Source: Paraburkholderia sp. PGU19 (GTDB lineage Bacteria; Pseudomonadota; Gammaproteobacteria; Burkholderiales; Burkholderiaceae). From it: DNA of 64,000 nt. A program made the translations under genes and the position numbers. This document shows positions 8,843 through 18,537 of the stretch, piece by piece. Under the pieces are notes generated by a model that saw nothing but the letters and a program-made list of their open reading frames with translations, was not told the origin of the DNA and ran no database searches. Position 1 is the first letter of the stretch, and each line of letters opens with the position of its first letter. The stretch is from assembly GCF_013426915.1 (NCBI RefSeq), contig NZ_AP023179.1, positions 3,720,001 through 3,784,000 of the forward strand, in the 5' to 3' direction.

Positions 8843-11215
8843 TCATGCAGCGTGCCGCGCGACGTACTGCGCCCACATGCCTTCGAATGCTGCTTTGAGA
8901 TTCTTCGAGAAGCGCCGTGCATCGCACAGCGGCGACGCGAGCGTCTGCGCGCGCAAGCCTGCGCGCAACGCGCCAAGCCGTTCCGGTTGCGCGGCCCAGG
9001 CACGGGCTAGCGCGAGGTATTGGCCTTCGTCGAGCGCGATCCATTCGGACAGTCCCGCCGCGCACAGCACGCTCTCGCAGATATGCGTGACGAACCGATC
9101 GCCCTTGAGCGCGACGACAGGCGTGCCCATCCACAGCGCTTCCGCCGTCGTGGTGCCGCCAGGATACGGAAACGGACTCAGCATGATGTCAACGCGGTTG
9201 TACGACGCGAGATACTCGTGTCGCGGCGAGCCGCCTTCGAGAACCAGACGCGATGCGTCGATGCCCTGCGCGGCGAATTTCTCTGTCGTTGAACACCGCG
9301 CGTGCTCAGCGCCCAGCTGGTGCGATTTCATCATCAGCTTAGCGCCCGGCACGGCATGCAGAATGCGCGACCACTCGGCAATCACGTTCGGCGTGACCTT
9401 CCCGAGCTTGCCGAAATAGCCAAACGTCGTGTAGCCGTTGAGCGTCATCGGCAATGGACCGACTGTCACATCGTCGCTCGGCGGCGTGAAGCATAGGTAG
9501 CTGTCTGGCAGCCACCAAGTCTTCTCGACGTAATGCGACTCTTCATCGACGGGCAGCACATACGGATCGCCGAGCACGTAGTCGATTTCGCTCAACCCCG
9601 TCGTGCCGAAGTAGCCGAGCCAGCTCACCTGCACAGGCGCGGGCTTCCACGAGAACACGGGCAAACGGTTGTGCACCGTGTGGCCCGACAGGTCGACGAG
9701 TATGTCGATGTGATCGTCGCGAATCATCTGCACGGCCTGTTCGTCGGGCACGTTCACGAAGCTGCGCCATGCGGTGAAGCGCTGCTTCAGGCGAGCCGTG
9801 ATGTCGTCTTCGCTCGCGCGGGTCGAATAGGCGATCAGATCGAAGCTGCCGTCCGCGAAACGCTCCATCACCGATTCGATGAAAATTCCCACGGGATGTA
9901 GTTGCAGATCGCCGGACACGAAACCGATCCGCAGCTTGCGTCCGTCATTACGCGGCGCCGGATGTTCGCAGCGCCGCGCACGCGCGGCCATGCGCGCACC
10001 GAATTCACGCGCCGCCGCCAGCGTGACGGAAGGCGAAGTCGGCGCATGAGTCGCGAGTTCGAAAAGCAGCCGGGTGTGGGCGAGTTCCATTTCACCGTCG
10101 AGCGCGATGCCGCGTCGATAGTTCGCAATCGAGCCATCCGCGTCGCCGAGCAGGCTCAGCGCGTCACCGAGATTCACATGCGGCACAGCCGAATGCGGTT
10201 CCAGTTCGACCGCCTTTTGCGCACTCTTGAGCGCTTCATCGGCGCGGCGCTGTTTGAGCAGCGCGACAGCCAGCCGATGATGCGCGTGCCCATCGCGCGG
10301 TGCGAGTTCGGTCGCCGTCTGGTAACAGAGCATCGCCGCGTCGAGCTTGTCGCCCCACTCGTACGTATCGCCCAGTTCCAGATAACCCGACGCATCCTTG
10401 GGTGCGAGCTGCACTGCGCTCGTCAGCGCTTGCGCCGCTTCGTCCCAGCGCTCGCGACCGCGCAGCCATTGCGCCAGCTTGCGATGACGCGCGGCGTCGG
10501 CGGGATCGAGTTGCGCGGCGCGTTGCAACACGGCGATGGCCGCGTCCGCGTCGCCGCTCGCGTGCAACAGCGTCGCGAGACTGTCGTGACTGTCTACGCG
10601 GTTCGGATCGAGCGCGATCGCACGCCGGAACGCGGCAATCGACTCGTCCGCGTTGCCTCGCCCCGCCTGTGCGCGCGCGAGATTGCTGAACGCGTCCGCG
10701 TAGTCGGGCCGGAACGACACGGCCTTACCGTACGCGAGCACCGCGTTGTCTAGATCGCCGAGATCTCTCAGAGCGTTGCCGAGATTGTTGTAGGCCTCCG
10801 CATAGCCGGGCCGCAACTCGATCGCCTTCGCGCAACTCAGCATCGACGCGTTGGCGTCGCCCGCAGCGCGCAGCGCGTTGCCGAGGTTGTTGTGCGCTTC
10901 CGCGTAATCGGGACGCAGCGTCACGGCATGATGGTAGCCTTCAATCGCTTCGCCGAGTTGGCGGCGTCCGAGCAACACGTTGCCGAGGTTGTTGTAGTAG
11001 ACGGCATTCGGATTCGCGGCAATCGACGCGTGCATCAACGCGATGCCCGCATCCACGCGATTCGTCTGGCACGCCAGCAGCCCGGAGAAATGCAGCGCGT
11101 CGGATTGCGCGGGCTCCCTTTGCAGAATGGCGTCGTAAAGCGCTTGCGCATCGGCGAGCCGTCCCGCCTGATGGTGGGCGAGCGCGGCGTTCAAAAGACT
11201 CGGAATGTCGTGCAT
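8843..11215 (-). CDS. TPR-GT41 glycosyltransferase, paralogue 2
   Basis: A 790-residue protein with a long TPR array (about residues 5-450) followed by a GT41 catalytic region. Marks are LHPVGIFIES with the conserved His, [29 protein letters not shown], and [19 protein letters not shown] with Ser680 where OGT has Asp. The N-terminus (LLNAALAHHQAGRLADAQAL) is closely related to paralogue 1, so the pair probably arose by tandem duplication; only 31 bases separate them. ATG 11215 has GGGACG seven bases upstream; a TTG two codons earlier is less likely. Likely a cytoplasmic protein O-glycosyltransferase acting on flagellin; the donor sugar is unknown. Confidence 0.88.
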   Translation of the reverse strand: MHDIPSLLNAALAHHQAGRLADAQALYDAILQREPAQSDALHFSGLLACQTNRVDAGIALMHASIAANPNAVYYNNLGNVLLGRRQLGEAIEGYHHAVTLRPDYAEAHNNLGNALRAAGDANASMLSCAKAIELRPGYAEAYNNLGNALRDLGDLDNAVLAYGKAVSFRPDYADAFSNLARAQAGRGNADESIAAFRRAIALDPNRVDSHDSLATLLHASGDADAAIAVLQRAAQLDPADAARHRKLAQWLRGRERWDEAAQALTSAVQLAPKDASGYLELGDTYEWGDKLDAAMLCYQTATELAPRDGHAHHRLAVALLKQRRADEALKSAQKAVELEPHSAVPHVNLGDALSLLGDADGSIANYRRGIALDGEMELAHTRLLFELATHAPTSPSVTLAAAREFGARMAARARRCEHPAPRNDGRKLRIGFVSGDLQLHPVGIFIESVMERFADGSFDLIAYSTRASEDDITARLKQRFTAWRSFVNVPDEQAVQMIRDDHIDILVDLSGHTVHNRLPVFSWKPAPVQVSWLGYFGTTGLSEIDYVLGDPYVLPVDEESHYVEKTWWLPDSYLCFTPPSDDVTVGPLPMTLNGYTTFGYFGKLGKVTPNVIAEWSRILHAVPGAKLMMKSHQLGAEHARCSTTEKFAAQGIDASRLVLEGGSPRHEYLASYNRVDIMLSPFPYPGGTTTAEALWMGTPVVALKGDRFVTHICESVLCAAGLSEWIALDEGQYLALARAWAAQPERLGALRAGLRAQTLASPLCDARRFSKNLKAAFEGMWAQYVARHAA

Positions 11216-11236
11216 ATTCAAACGTCCCGGTCTCGC

Positions 11237-12442
11237 TCAATAAGGATGCGACTGCGCGAAGAAATCGACGAGACCGCCGTCGTGCTCGATCATCACGCTC
11301 TTCGTCGCGATGCCTTCGCGCGTCATTTCGGCGATGATGTCGCGGGCGCGCCATTGCGTCGGAATCACGATCACGTCGACATCGGTCTGCTTCAGCACGT
11401 CGCGGAACTCGATCCGCTGTCCCGTGCCGGGCACGAAGGTGCCGACCTTGCCCGGGTCCGAATCGACGACGAGCGGAAAGCGCTCGGCATCCGCGCCGAA
11501 GTGATGAATGAACGCCGCCGCCTTGCCCGTGCCGCCCCAGATGGCAACGCGTTTGCCCGACGCGCTCAGTTGCGACAACTGCTGCGCGATGGTCGCGCGG
11601 CTCGTCACGGTGCGCGCGGCAAAGCGCGTCGCGGCTTCCGCGCGCGAGCGCGCATGCGCGGGCACCGCCAGCTTCACGAGCGCGTAGACGACTTCGCCGT
11701 CGTAGCCGTGATCGAGCGTGACGATTTCGCCGGCACGCGACATCAGCGCGCGGAACGATTCCGTCGTGAAGTGCGATACGTGCTCGTAGAAGAAGTCGGC
11801 GAGACGCTGCGTGTCGAATACGCGGTCGATACATGGCACTTCGGCGAACAGCCAGCTCTCCTTGCCCGTCGACACTGCGCCCCAGGCCAGCGCTTCGATG
11901 AGCCGCGCCGGTTCCGTCAGATGCTCGAGCACATGACGAATCACGACGGCGTCCGGCTCGAACGCCTTCATATCCGCGAGCGGCTCGAACAGGCGTGGAT
12001 GAAACTCGACGCCCAATCCCGTCTCAGGCGTCGCATTCGGATCAAAGCCGATGAAGCGGCCGCCCGGCCGTGCCTCCGCGAGTCCGCGCACGAAGTGTCC
12101 TTCGCCGCAACCGATCTCGACGACGTTCGGCGCATCGGGCAGCCGCGACAGCACGAGATCGCGCGTGTCCGCGAGATGGCCTTTCCAGATGCTGCCGTTG
12201 TTGAACATCCGGTTCGGATTGCTTTGATACGGAATGGCGTCGTACTCGAAGCGGTGATTCCATACGTGCGTGCACGACGGGCATTGCACGAAATCCTGCG
12301 CGTGACGTGGCAGCGCTTGCGCGGCATCCGCCGACCCGGGCCACGCGAGCGTTGCCAGAGTCTGCTCGCCTGCCGGGAAAAAGCGCGCGGCGACGGTGTT
12401 CGAGCAAACGGGGCAAACCGCTTCAATCAGATCGCAACTCAT
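11237..12442 (-). CDS. SAM-dependent methyltransferase with zinc-binding N-terminus (sugar C-methyltransferase type)
   Basis: The 401-residue protein has three parts. First is an N-terminal zinc-binding region with Cys10, Cys13, Cys54 and Cys57 (CPVC, CPSC). Next is a Rossmann methyltransferase core with [11 protein letters not shown] at 107-117 and an IRHVLEHL post-motif. Last is a C-terminal domain with [16 protein letters not shown] and [17 protein letters not shown]. This layout matches the NovU/TylCIII-type sugar C-methyltransferases (Methyltransf_13, core, Methyltransf_14). The likely role is methylation of a nucleotide-linked deoxysugar for the glycan made here. The start overlaps the stop of the upstream decarboxylase gene (ATGA at 12439-12442), indicating translational coupling. 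The exact substrate is unknown, and N- or O-methylation cannot be excluded. Confidence 0.8.
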   Translation of the reverse strand: MSCDLIEAVCPVCSNTVAARFFPAGEQTLATLAWPGSADAAQALPRHAQDFVQCPSCTHVWNHRFEYDAIPYQSNPNRMFNNGSIWKGHLADTRDLVLSRLPDAPNVVEIGCGEGHFVRGLAEARPGGRFIGFDPNATPETGLGVEFHPRLFEPLADMKAFEPDAVVIRHVLEHLTEPARLIEALAWGAVSTGKESWLFAEVPCIDRVFDTQRLADFFYEHVSHFTTESFRALMSRAGEIVTLDHGYDGEVVYALVKLAVPAHARSRAEAATRFAARTVTSRATIAQQLSQLSASGKRVAIWGGTGKAAAFIHHFGADAERFPLVVDSDPGKVGTFVPGTGQRIEFRDVLKQTDVDVIVIPTQWRARDIIAEMTREGIATKSVMIEHDGGLVDFFAQSHPY

Positions 12443-13380
12443 TGCTTCACTACCTTTTTGAAGTACGCGATGGTCTCCTTGAGACCGTCTTCGAGCATCA
12501 CACCCGGCTCCCAGTCGAGATGCTGGCGAGCCTTCGCGATGTCGGGACGCCGCTGCACCGGGTCGTCCGACGGCAGCGGCCGATATTCGATGCGCGAGCG
12601 AGAGCCTGTCAGACGCAGCACTGTTTCCGCCAGTTCGCGGATCGTGATTTCGCTCGGATTGCCGATGTTGAACGGCCCCGGCTCGCCTTCGTGATCCATC
12701 AGGCGCATCAGGCCTTCGACGAGATCGTCGACATAGCAAAACGAGCGCGTCTGGCTGCCGTCTCCGTATAGCGTGATCGGCTCGCCCTGCAGCGCCTGCA
12801 TGATGAAGTTCGAGACCACGCGGCCATCGTCGGGACGCATGCGCGGGCCGTACGTATTGAAGATCCGCGCGATGCGAATGTCGACGCCATGCTGGCGGTG
12901 ATAGTCGAAGAACAGCGTTTCCGCGCAGCGCTTACCTTCGTCGTAGCACGCGCGCGGGCCGTTCGGGTTCACATTGCCCCAATACGTTTCCGGCTGCGGA
13001 TGCTGCTGCGCGTCGCCGTAGACTTCGCTCGTCGAGGCCTGCAGGATGCGCGCGCCGCAGCGCTTCGCGAGCCCGAGCATATTGATCGCGCCGAGCACGG
13101 CCGTCTTCACCGTCGATACGGGATCGCTCTGGTAATGCACGGGGCTCGCCGGGCACGCCATGTTGAACACGCGGTCCGCTTCGACATAGAGCGGCAGCCA
13201 CACGTCATGGCGAATCACTTCGAAATTCACCTGGCCGATCAGGTGGTGAATGGTCTCCTTGCTGCCTGTGTGAAAGTTGTCGACGCACATCACGTCGTGA
13301 CCGGCTGCCACCAGCCGGTCACACAGATGCGAGCCGAGAAACCCCGCGCCGCCCGTAATCAGGACCGACTGTGCGCTCAC
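12439..13380 (-). CDS. UDP-glucuronate decarboxylase (UDP-xylose synthase)
   Basis: A short-chain dehydrogenase/epimerase-fold enzyme of 313 residues, the usual length for bacterial UXS. It has the NAD site [12 protein letters not shown] (residues 8-19), a catalytic Tyr146-x3-Lys150 (CYDEGKR), and the UXS signatures [20 protein letters not shown] and [13 protein letters not shown] converts UDP-glucuronate to UDP-xylose through a 4-keto intermediate. GTG 13380 is the start; it overlaps the upstream stop (GTGA at 13377-13380). A longer open frame reaching 14193 reads antisense-like arginine-rich sequence and is not part of the protein. Inside an operon of four glycosyltransferases it probably supplies a pentose donor (inference). 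An alternative is a related 4-keto-pentose-forming enzyme. Confidence 0.87.
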   Translation of the reverse strand: MSAQSVLITGGAGFLGSHLCDRLVAAGHDVMCVDNFHTGSKETIHHLIGQVNFEVIRHDVWLPLYVEADRVFNMACPASPVHYQSDPVSTVKTAVLGAINMLGLAKRCGARILQASTSEVYGDAQQHPQPETYWGNVNPNGPRACYDEGKRCAETLFFDYHRQHGVDIRIARIFNTYGPRMRPDDGRVVSNFIMQALQGEPITLYGDGSQTRSFCYVDDLVEGLMRLMDHEGEPGPFNIGNPSEITIRELAETVLRLTGSRSRIEYRPLPSDDPVQRRPDIAKARQHLDWEPGVMLEDGLKETIAYFKKVVKQ

Positions 13381-15260
13381 TGCGCCGCCTCCGCGACCTG
13401 CGCGACGCGCTGCTCCCACATGCCGTGCAGCGCGGCTTCGAGATTGCGCGCGAAGCGCGTCGCGTCGCACAGCGGCGAGGCGAGCAGTTGCGCGCGCAGA
13501 TTGCCGCGCAGCGCGGACAGCCGTTCGCGATCCGCGGCAAAGGCGACGGCTTTGTCGACGTAGGCGGCATCGTCGGCGGCGATCCAGTCGGCGAGGCCTG
13601 CCGTGTGGCACATCGTTTCCGCAATGTGCGTGACGAAGCGATCGCCCTGGCGAACCAGCACGGGCACACCCATCCAGAATGCTTCGGCCGTCGTCGTGCC
13701 GCCGCCGTACGGGAACGGGCTGAGCATCATGTCGACACGGCGATAGGCGGCGAGGTACGCGTCGCGCGCCGAGCGATCTTCGATAATCAGCCGCGACGCC
13801 GGAACACCACGCATCGCGAACCGGCGCACGAACGCATCGCGCACGTGCGCGTCGTCGAACTGGCCGGACTTGAGGAACAGCGTGGCGCCGGGCACTTTTT
13901 GCAGCAGTGTCGACCACACGCCGACGACATGATCCGTGACCTTCGTCACGTTGCCGAAATAGCCGAACGTGATGTGACCGTTCGTGAGCATCGGCAGCGT
14001 GCCGGTTTCGACGGGAACGGCGGGCGGCGTGAAGCACAGATAGCTGTCGGGCAGACGCCAGGGCTTTTCGACGAAATGCGCTTCGTCCGCTTCGGGCAGC
14101 ACATGCGCGTCGCCGAGGATGTAGTCGATCGCGCGCACGCCCGTGCTCGCGAAATAACCAGGCCACGTGACCTGCACAGGTGCGGGCTTCCACGCGAAAA
14201 GCGGCAGACGGTTATACGTGCTGTGGCCCGATGCGTCGATCAGGATATCGATAGCGTCGGCACGAATGCGCTTCGCGGCCGCCTCATCGCGGACACCCGC
14301 GATGCTGGTCCATGCAGAGAAGGACGGCTTGATGCGGGCGGTCAGTTCGTCTTCGACGTCGCGCGTCGGATAGGCGACCAGTTGCACGCGCGACGCATCG
14401 AGATTCGCGAGCACGCTTTCGATGAAATAGCCGACGGGATGCTTCTTCAGATCGCCAGACACAATGCCGACGCGCAGCGGACGGTCCGCCCGCGTTCCCG
14501 TATCGGTCAGCCACATCGTGAACGGCGTTGCAGACGCTTCCACCGAGTCGCCGAAGCGCAGCGCTTCTTCCAGATACGCTTGCGGCGTCGTCTGCTGCCG
14601 GTAGTTCAGTGCGAACAGCAGATTGCTGCGCGGCTCCGTGAAGTCAGGACGCAGCGCGCTCGCGGTGCTCCACGCTTCGATAGCGGCATCGAGCTCGTCG
14701 AGTTCCATCAGCGTGTTCGCCAGATTGTTGTACGCGCCCGCGTGATCGGGCTTCAGGTTGATCGCCTGGCAGAACGCCTGCACGGCACCGTGATGATCCT
14801 TCAACGCGCGCAGCGCATTACCGAGGTTGTTGTGCGCATCGACATATTCCGGCTGCAGCACGAGCGCCTGGCGGAAGCATTCGGCCGCGGCGGCAGGCCG
14901 GTTGTTCGACTGCATCACGTTGCCGAGGTTGTAGAAGTAGAACGCCTGCGGATTGCGCGTGACGGCCGCCATGATGAGGTCGCAGGCCGTCTTGTACTGG
15001 CCGAACTCGTGCGCGATCAGGCCGAGCAGATGCATCGCGTCCGCGTGGTTCGAGTCGACCGCGAGAATCTGGCGATACAACGTCTCCGCTTCGTCGAAGC
15101 GCTCGGCTTCGTGATGTGCGACGGCGGCTTGCAGCATCGACGCGATGCGCTCCTGGGCTGCCGCGTCGGGTGCCGCTTGCGGCTGCGGCGCCGTGCCGAA
15201 GTTGGCCGGCACGGGAATGCGCTGCCACGAGCCGTTGTGGTTCTGATTGAAGTCTGTCAT
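13377..15260 (-). CDS. TPR-GT41 glycosyltransferase, paralogue 3
   Basis: A 627-residue protein with a shorter TPR array (about residues 45-250, repeats such as [20 protein letters not shown]) and a GT41 region. Marks are [51 protein letters not shown], and [20 protein letters not shown] with Ser514 where human OGT has Asp. A proline/alanine-rich N-terminal tail (residues 1-40) precedes the repeats. It overlaps its neighbours on both sides by four bases (ATGA at 15257-15260, GTGA at 13377-13380), so it is translationally coupled to paralogue 4 and to the UDP-glucuronate decarboxylase. Likely a protein O-glycosyltransferase; the acceptor is inferred to be flagellin. Confidence 0.88.
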   Translation of the reverse strand: MTDFNQNHNGSWQRIPVPANFGTAPQPQAAPDAAAQERIASMLQAAVAHHEAERFDEAETLYRQILAVDSNHADAMHLLGLIAHEFGQYKTACDLIMAAVTRNPQAFYFYNLGNVMQSNNRPAAAAECFRQALVLQPEYVDAHNNLGNALRALKDHHGAVQAFCQAINLKPDHAGAYNNLANTLMELDELDAAIEAWSTASALRPDFTEPRSNLLFALNYRQQTTPQAYLEEALRFGDSVEASATPFTMWLTDTGTRADRPLRVGIVSGDLKKHPVGYFIESVLANLDASRVQLVAYPTRDVEDELTARIKPSFSAWTSIAGVRDEAAAKRIRADAIDILIDASGHSTYNRLPLFAWKPAPVQVTWPGYFASTGVRAIDYILGDAHVLPEADEAHFVEKPWRLPDSYLCFTPPAVPVETGTLPMLTNGHITFGYFGNVTKVTDHVVGVWSTLLQKVPGATLFLKSGQFDDAHVRDAFVRRFAMRGVPASRLIIEDRSARDAYLAAYRRVDMMLSPFPYGGGTTTAEAFWMGVPVLVRQGDRFVTHIAETMCHTAGLADWIAADDAAYVDKAVAFAADRERLSALRGNLRAQLLASPLCDATRFARNLEAALHGMWEQRVAQVAEAAQ

Positions 15261-17383
15261 GCAAAATTGCGCTCCGCGTGCTGGCGGGCGTCTCCTGATG
15301 AATGTCGATCCGGTTGGGCGGACTGCCCGTTGTCTGCCTGCTGGCACGCGGCGTGGCGCGCCCACATGCCGTGAAATGCGTCTTCCAGATGGCCCGCGAA
15401 GCGCGGTGCGTCGCACAGCGGCGAAGCGAGCAGGCGTTCCCGCAAGGTGCTTCTGAGCGACGCCAATGCGTCGCGCTGCGCGCTGAAGTGCACGGCTTTG
15501 GCGACGTAGTCTTCGTTGCCGTTCGCGATCCACTCGGGCAGGCCCGCCGTGTTCACGATGCTTTCTCCAACATGCGACAGAAAGCGGCCACCGCGGCGCG
15601 TCAGTACGGGTACACCCATCCACAGCGCTTCGATGCTCGTCGTGCCGCCCGCATACGGGAACGGATCGAGCGCGATGTCGACACGCCGGTACGCGGCGAG
15701 CAATTCGGGGCGCGGCGACTGCCCTTCGAGCACCAGTCGCGCGCCGTCAATGCCGCGTGCGGCAAAACGTTCGAGCGTGGCTTTCTGCACGGCCGGGTCG
15801 TCGAGCTGGCGTGTCTTCAGCAACAGACGCGAATCGGGCACGGCGTCGAGCACGCGCGACCACAACGCGACGACTGCATCGTTGAGCTTCACCAGATGGT
15901 TGAAGCAGCCGAACGTGATTGCGCCGTTCGCGCTCGCGGGCAACGGGCCGACCTCGATATCGAAGGGCGGCGGCGTGAAGCACAGATAGCTGTCGGGCAG
16001 ATGCCACGGCGCTTCGACGAATTGCGATGCCTCGTCGTGCGGCAGCACGTAGCGGTCGGCGATCACGTAGTCGATCGCGGCGAGGCCGGTGGTGGCGAAG
16101 TATCCGAGCCACGTGGCCTGCACGGGCGCGGGCTTCCATGCGAACACGGGCAAGCGGTTGTGATTCGTGTGGCCCGACAGGTCCACAAGAATATCGATCG
16201 CGTCGTCGTGAATGCGGCGCGCGCACGCTTTGTCGTCGAGGCGCGAGACGTCGTTCCACGCGCTGAACTGCGGCATCAGGCGCTGCGACACCGCGTCATC
16301 GCGCTTGCGCGTCGCGTAGGCGACGGGTTCGATGCGCGCGCGGTCCAGATGAGCGAGCACGCTCTCGAGGAAAAAGCCGACGGGATGCGAGTTCAGATCG
16401 CCGGAAACGAAGCCGACGCGCAGCGGCTTCGCGGCATCGTGCGCATTGACCGTGTGCTGGAAGCGTTGCGCCTTCGCCGACTGCGACTGGCCGAACGCGC
16501 GCGCTTCGTCGCATTGCTCCTGCAACGTCACGTCTGGGCGCGTGTTGAGGAGCAGCAGCAGATTGCTATGCGCGTGCGCGAAGCCGGGGTCTAGAGCGAT
16601 GGCCTGACGGTAACTCACCGTCGCCTGTTCGAGCAGGCCCTGATCGCGTAGCACGTTGCCGAGATTGCTGTGCAGCGACGCACGGCCCGGTTCGAGTGCG
16701 AGCGCGCGGCGATAAGCATCCGCGGCGCTCGCCGCGCGGCAGTACTTCTCCAGGATGTTGCCGACGTTGTTGTGCGCGTTCGCGTCGTTCGGGTTCAGCG
16801 CAAGCGCCTTGATGTAGCTGTCGAGCGCCTCTTCGTCGCTGCCGAGATCGAGCAGCGCATTGCCGAGATTGATCCACCCTTGCGCCAGTTCCGGCTTGAG
16901 CCTGACCGCCTGCTTGCAGGACACGATCGCAGCCGCCGAGTCGCCCAACTCGCGCAGCGTGTGGCCGAGGTTGCTGTGCGCTTCAGCATAGCCGGGCGCG
17001 AGCAGGAGCGCCGCGTGATACGCGTCAAGTGCGCCCTGATGGTTGCGCGCGCGCCCGCGCATGTTGCCGAGGTTGTTCAGGTAGATCGCGTTTGGACGCA
17101 ACTGGATCGACTGTTCGATCAATCCGATGCCCTCCGGCACATTGCCCACGTCGCATACGAGCACGCCAAGGAAGTGCAGCGCATCGGCGTGCGGGCCGTC
17201 GTGCTGGAGAATCTGTTTGTAAAGGTCGGCAGCTTCGCCCGCGCGCCCAGCCTGATGATGCGCGAACGCGGCGTGCAGCGCGGCGGCGGCATCGAACGCG
17301 TGCAACGGCGTAGGCGCGTGCGCCGTCCCGTCCATTTGGACGTCGCCGTTCTTGCACGATTCGTGACCGGCTGGCGCTTGCAT
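15257..17383 (-). CDS. TPR-GT41 glycosyltransferase, paralogue 4
   Basis: A 708-residue protein with TPRs (about residues 30-300) and a GT41 region: [54 protein letters not shown], and ALDPFPYAGGTTSIEALWMG. Here Asp573 keeps the acidic residue found in the donor loop of human OGT, unlike paralogues 1-3, which have Ser. It may therefore use a donor closer to the canonical UDP-HexNAc (inference). ATG 17383 has GAGGA six bases upstream, a strong ribosome binding site. It lies second in the minus-strand operon, 34 bases after the GT2-like gene, and overlaps paralogue 3 by ATGA. Confidence 0.88.
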   Translation of the reverse strand: MQAPAGHESCKNGDVQMDGTAHAPTPLHAFDAAAALHAAFAHHQAGRAGEAADLYKQILQHDGPHADALHFLGVLVCDVGNVPEGIGLIEQSIQLRPNAIYLNNLGNMRGRARNHQGALDAYHAALLLAPGYAEAHSNLGHTLRELGDSAAAIVSCKQAVRLKPELAQGWINLGNALLDLGSDEEALDSYIKALALNPNDANAHNNVGNILEKYCRAASAADAYRRALALEPGRASLHSNLGNVLRDQGLLEQATVSYRQAIALDPGFAHAHSNLLLLLNTRPDVTLQEQCDEARAFGQSQSAKAQRFQHTVNAHDAAKPLRVGFVSGDLNSHPVGFFLESVLAHLDRARIEPVAYATRKRDDAVSQRLMPQFSAWNDVSRLDDKACARRIHDDAIDILVDLSGHTNHNRLPVFAWKPAPVQATWLGYFATTGLAAIDYVIADRYVLPHDEASQFVEAPWHLPDSYLCFTPPPFDIEVGPLPASANGAITFGCFNHLVKLNDAVVALWSRVLDAVPDSRLLLKTRQLDDPAVQKATLERFAARGIDGARLVLEGQSPRPELLAAYRRVDIALDPFPYAGGTTSIEALWMGVPVLTRRGGRFLSHVGESIVNTAGLPEWIANGNEDYVAKAVHFSAQRDALASLRSTLRERLLASPLCDAPRFAGHLEDAFHGMWARHAACQQADNGQSAQPDRHSSGDARQHAERNFA

Positions 17384-17417
17384 CGATGGTCCTCGTATGA
17401 CGCTGACGTCGGCGTGC

Positions 17418-18107
17418 TTACACGCCCATGTACTTCTGCATATAGCGCTCGTAGCCGCCGCGCCATGCCGGACTGCCGAACGATCCCCCGCTTTCGTGAA
17501 CGACGCTCATCGGCCACGTTCCCATGCGCAATCCTCGCGACTCTGCCTGGCGGCAGAAGTCGAGGTCGTAGAAATGAAAGTCGAAGCGCTCGTCGAACAT
17601 CAGGCCGCTTTCGATCAGGCGCTCACTGTCCGCGGCGAGAAGCAGGCCGTCGAGCAGCTTGCATTCGCGTCCGGGCGGCCCGTAGATGGACATGTTCGCG
17701 CACGGAAAGCCCTCGCCGTGCCCGACGACGCCGCTCAGGTACTGCGCTTCATCACGCGTCAAGGCTGCGTCCTTGAAGAACCACGACGGCTGGCCCGGCA
17801 GGCGGCGCGTGTTGCCCGCAAGACCGACTATGTCGAATTGCGTCACCGCTTCGCGAATACGATCCATCCAGTAGAAGTCGCACAGATGCAGATCGTCGTG
17901 CAGAAAGACCAGGATGGCCGGGTCGTTGCGGGACTGCTCGATTGCGTAGTTGTAGATCGACGAAAGACCGGCCCGGTTGTTTTCGAACAGCATCAGTTGC
18001 GGCGGCGTCGCATGGCGAAACAGCGCGAGCGAACGGCCGAGTGCGGTCTTCTGCGGGAAATCGTCGTAAGAGGTACGCGTGCCGCAAACCAAGCGAATGG
18101 GCTTCAT
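17418..18107 (-). CDS. GT2-like (GT-A fold) glycosyltransferase
   Basis: A 229-residue protein without membrane spans. It has an N-terminal nucleotide-sugar fold, a metal-binding acidic pair Asp71-Asp72 in FLHDDLHL (DxD-like), and a C-terminal DFHFYDLDFCRQAESRGL then GTWPMSVVHESGG. The Asp-rich segment and the trailing His resemble the acceptor and metal sites of GT2 glycosyltransferases that act on glycan chains. It is the first gene of the minus-strand operon leading into four GT41 enzymes, so it may extend a glycan begun by them. Donor and acceptor are not readable from sequence. Confidence 0.75.
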   Translation of the reverse strand: MKPIRLVCGTRTSYDDFPQKTALGRSLALFRHATPPQLMLFENNRAGLSSIYNYAIEQSRNDPAILVFLHDDLHLCDFYWMDRIREAVTQFDIVGLAGNTRRLPGQPSWFFKDAALTRDEAQYLSGVVGHGEGFPCANMSIYGPPGRECKLLDGLLLAADSERLIESGLMFDERFDFHFYDLDFCRQAESRGLRMGTWPMSVVHESGGSFGSPAWRGGYERYMQKYMGV

Positions 18108-18537
18108 GAAAACGGAATACAGAAAAGGTGTCGATCGAGCGCGCGGGCGTCGTCACGGGACAGCGCGGCCGCGTGATGGCGGACGCGCTGCCGACAGGAC
18201 ACGCGTCGGCTTCAAGGGAAACTCGACCTGCAATGAGCTACCGTGACGCTATTCTGTTCGCGAGGCTCGCAAGGTGATTGGTGGATCAGATGGAGTTTAT
18301 GGCCGTATTTCGGGGGACTGTGGTGGGGCAATAGACAGGCAAGGCACGGAATAACCCGGAAACACCAGTCTGTTTGGCTGATTGAAACGGAAGAACCGGG
18401 CTACCCTACAGTCCTGCAAAGTCCTGGCGTGACAGGCGCCGTATCTGTGCCCCGGGGGCCGGAGCGGAGGCGAGCATGATCGTCGCCGATAACGTGCCCG
18501 ACCGTTCACGCCAACCGAATCGGGGAGCAACGATTTC
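18108..18537. other. Divergent promoter region of the glycan operons
   Basis: This gap of 430 bases separates the minus-strand glycosyltransferase operon from the plus-strand DegT operon, so it must hold promoters for both. TTGAAA at 18382-18387 could be a -35 toward the plus strand but has no good -10 at the right spacing. No sigma-28-like site is seen. A 78-codon frame at 18243-18479 has no ribosome binding site and is probably not a gene. Confidence 0.4.

Noticed and set aside
8252..10893. Regularly recurring 19-mers suggesting a CRISPR array
   Set aside because: They are in-frame TPR codons (NNLGNAL) at TPR periodicity inside coding sequence, without spacers or cas genes.
10892..12694. 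600-codon plus-strand frame across the GT41/methyltransferase region
   Set aside because: Spans parts of three real minus-strand genes and has no recognisable domain.
13381..14193. N-terminal extension of the UDP-glucuronate decarboxylase frame
   Set aside because: Reads Arg-rich sequence inside GT41 paralogue 3; the GTG at 13380 gives the normal family length.
18382..18410. TTGAAA with CCTACA as a sigma-70 promoter
   Set aside because: The -10 matches the consensus poorly; kept only as a note in the gap entry.
18243..18479. 78-codon frame in the divergent promoter region
   Set aside because: No ribosome binding site, unusual composition, and it lies where promoters must be.
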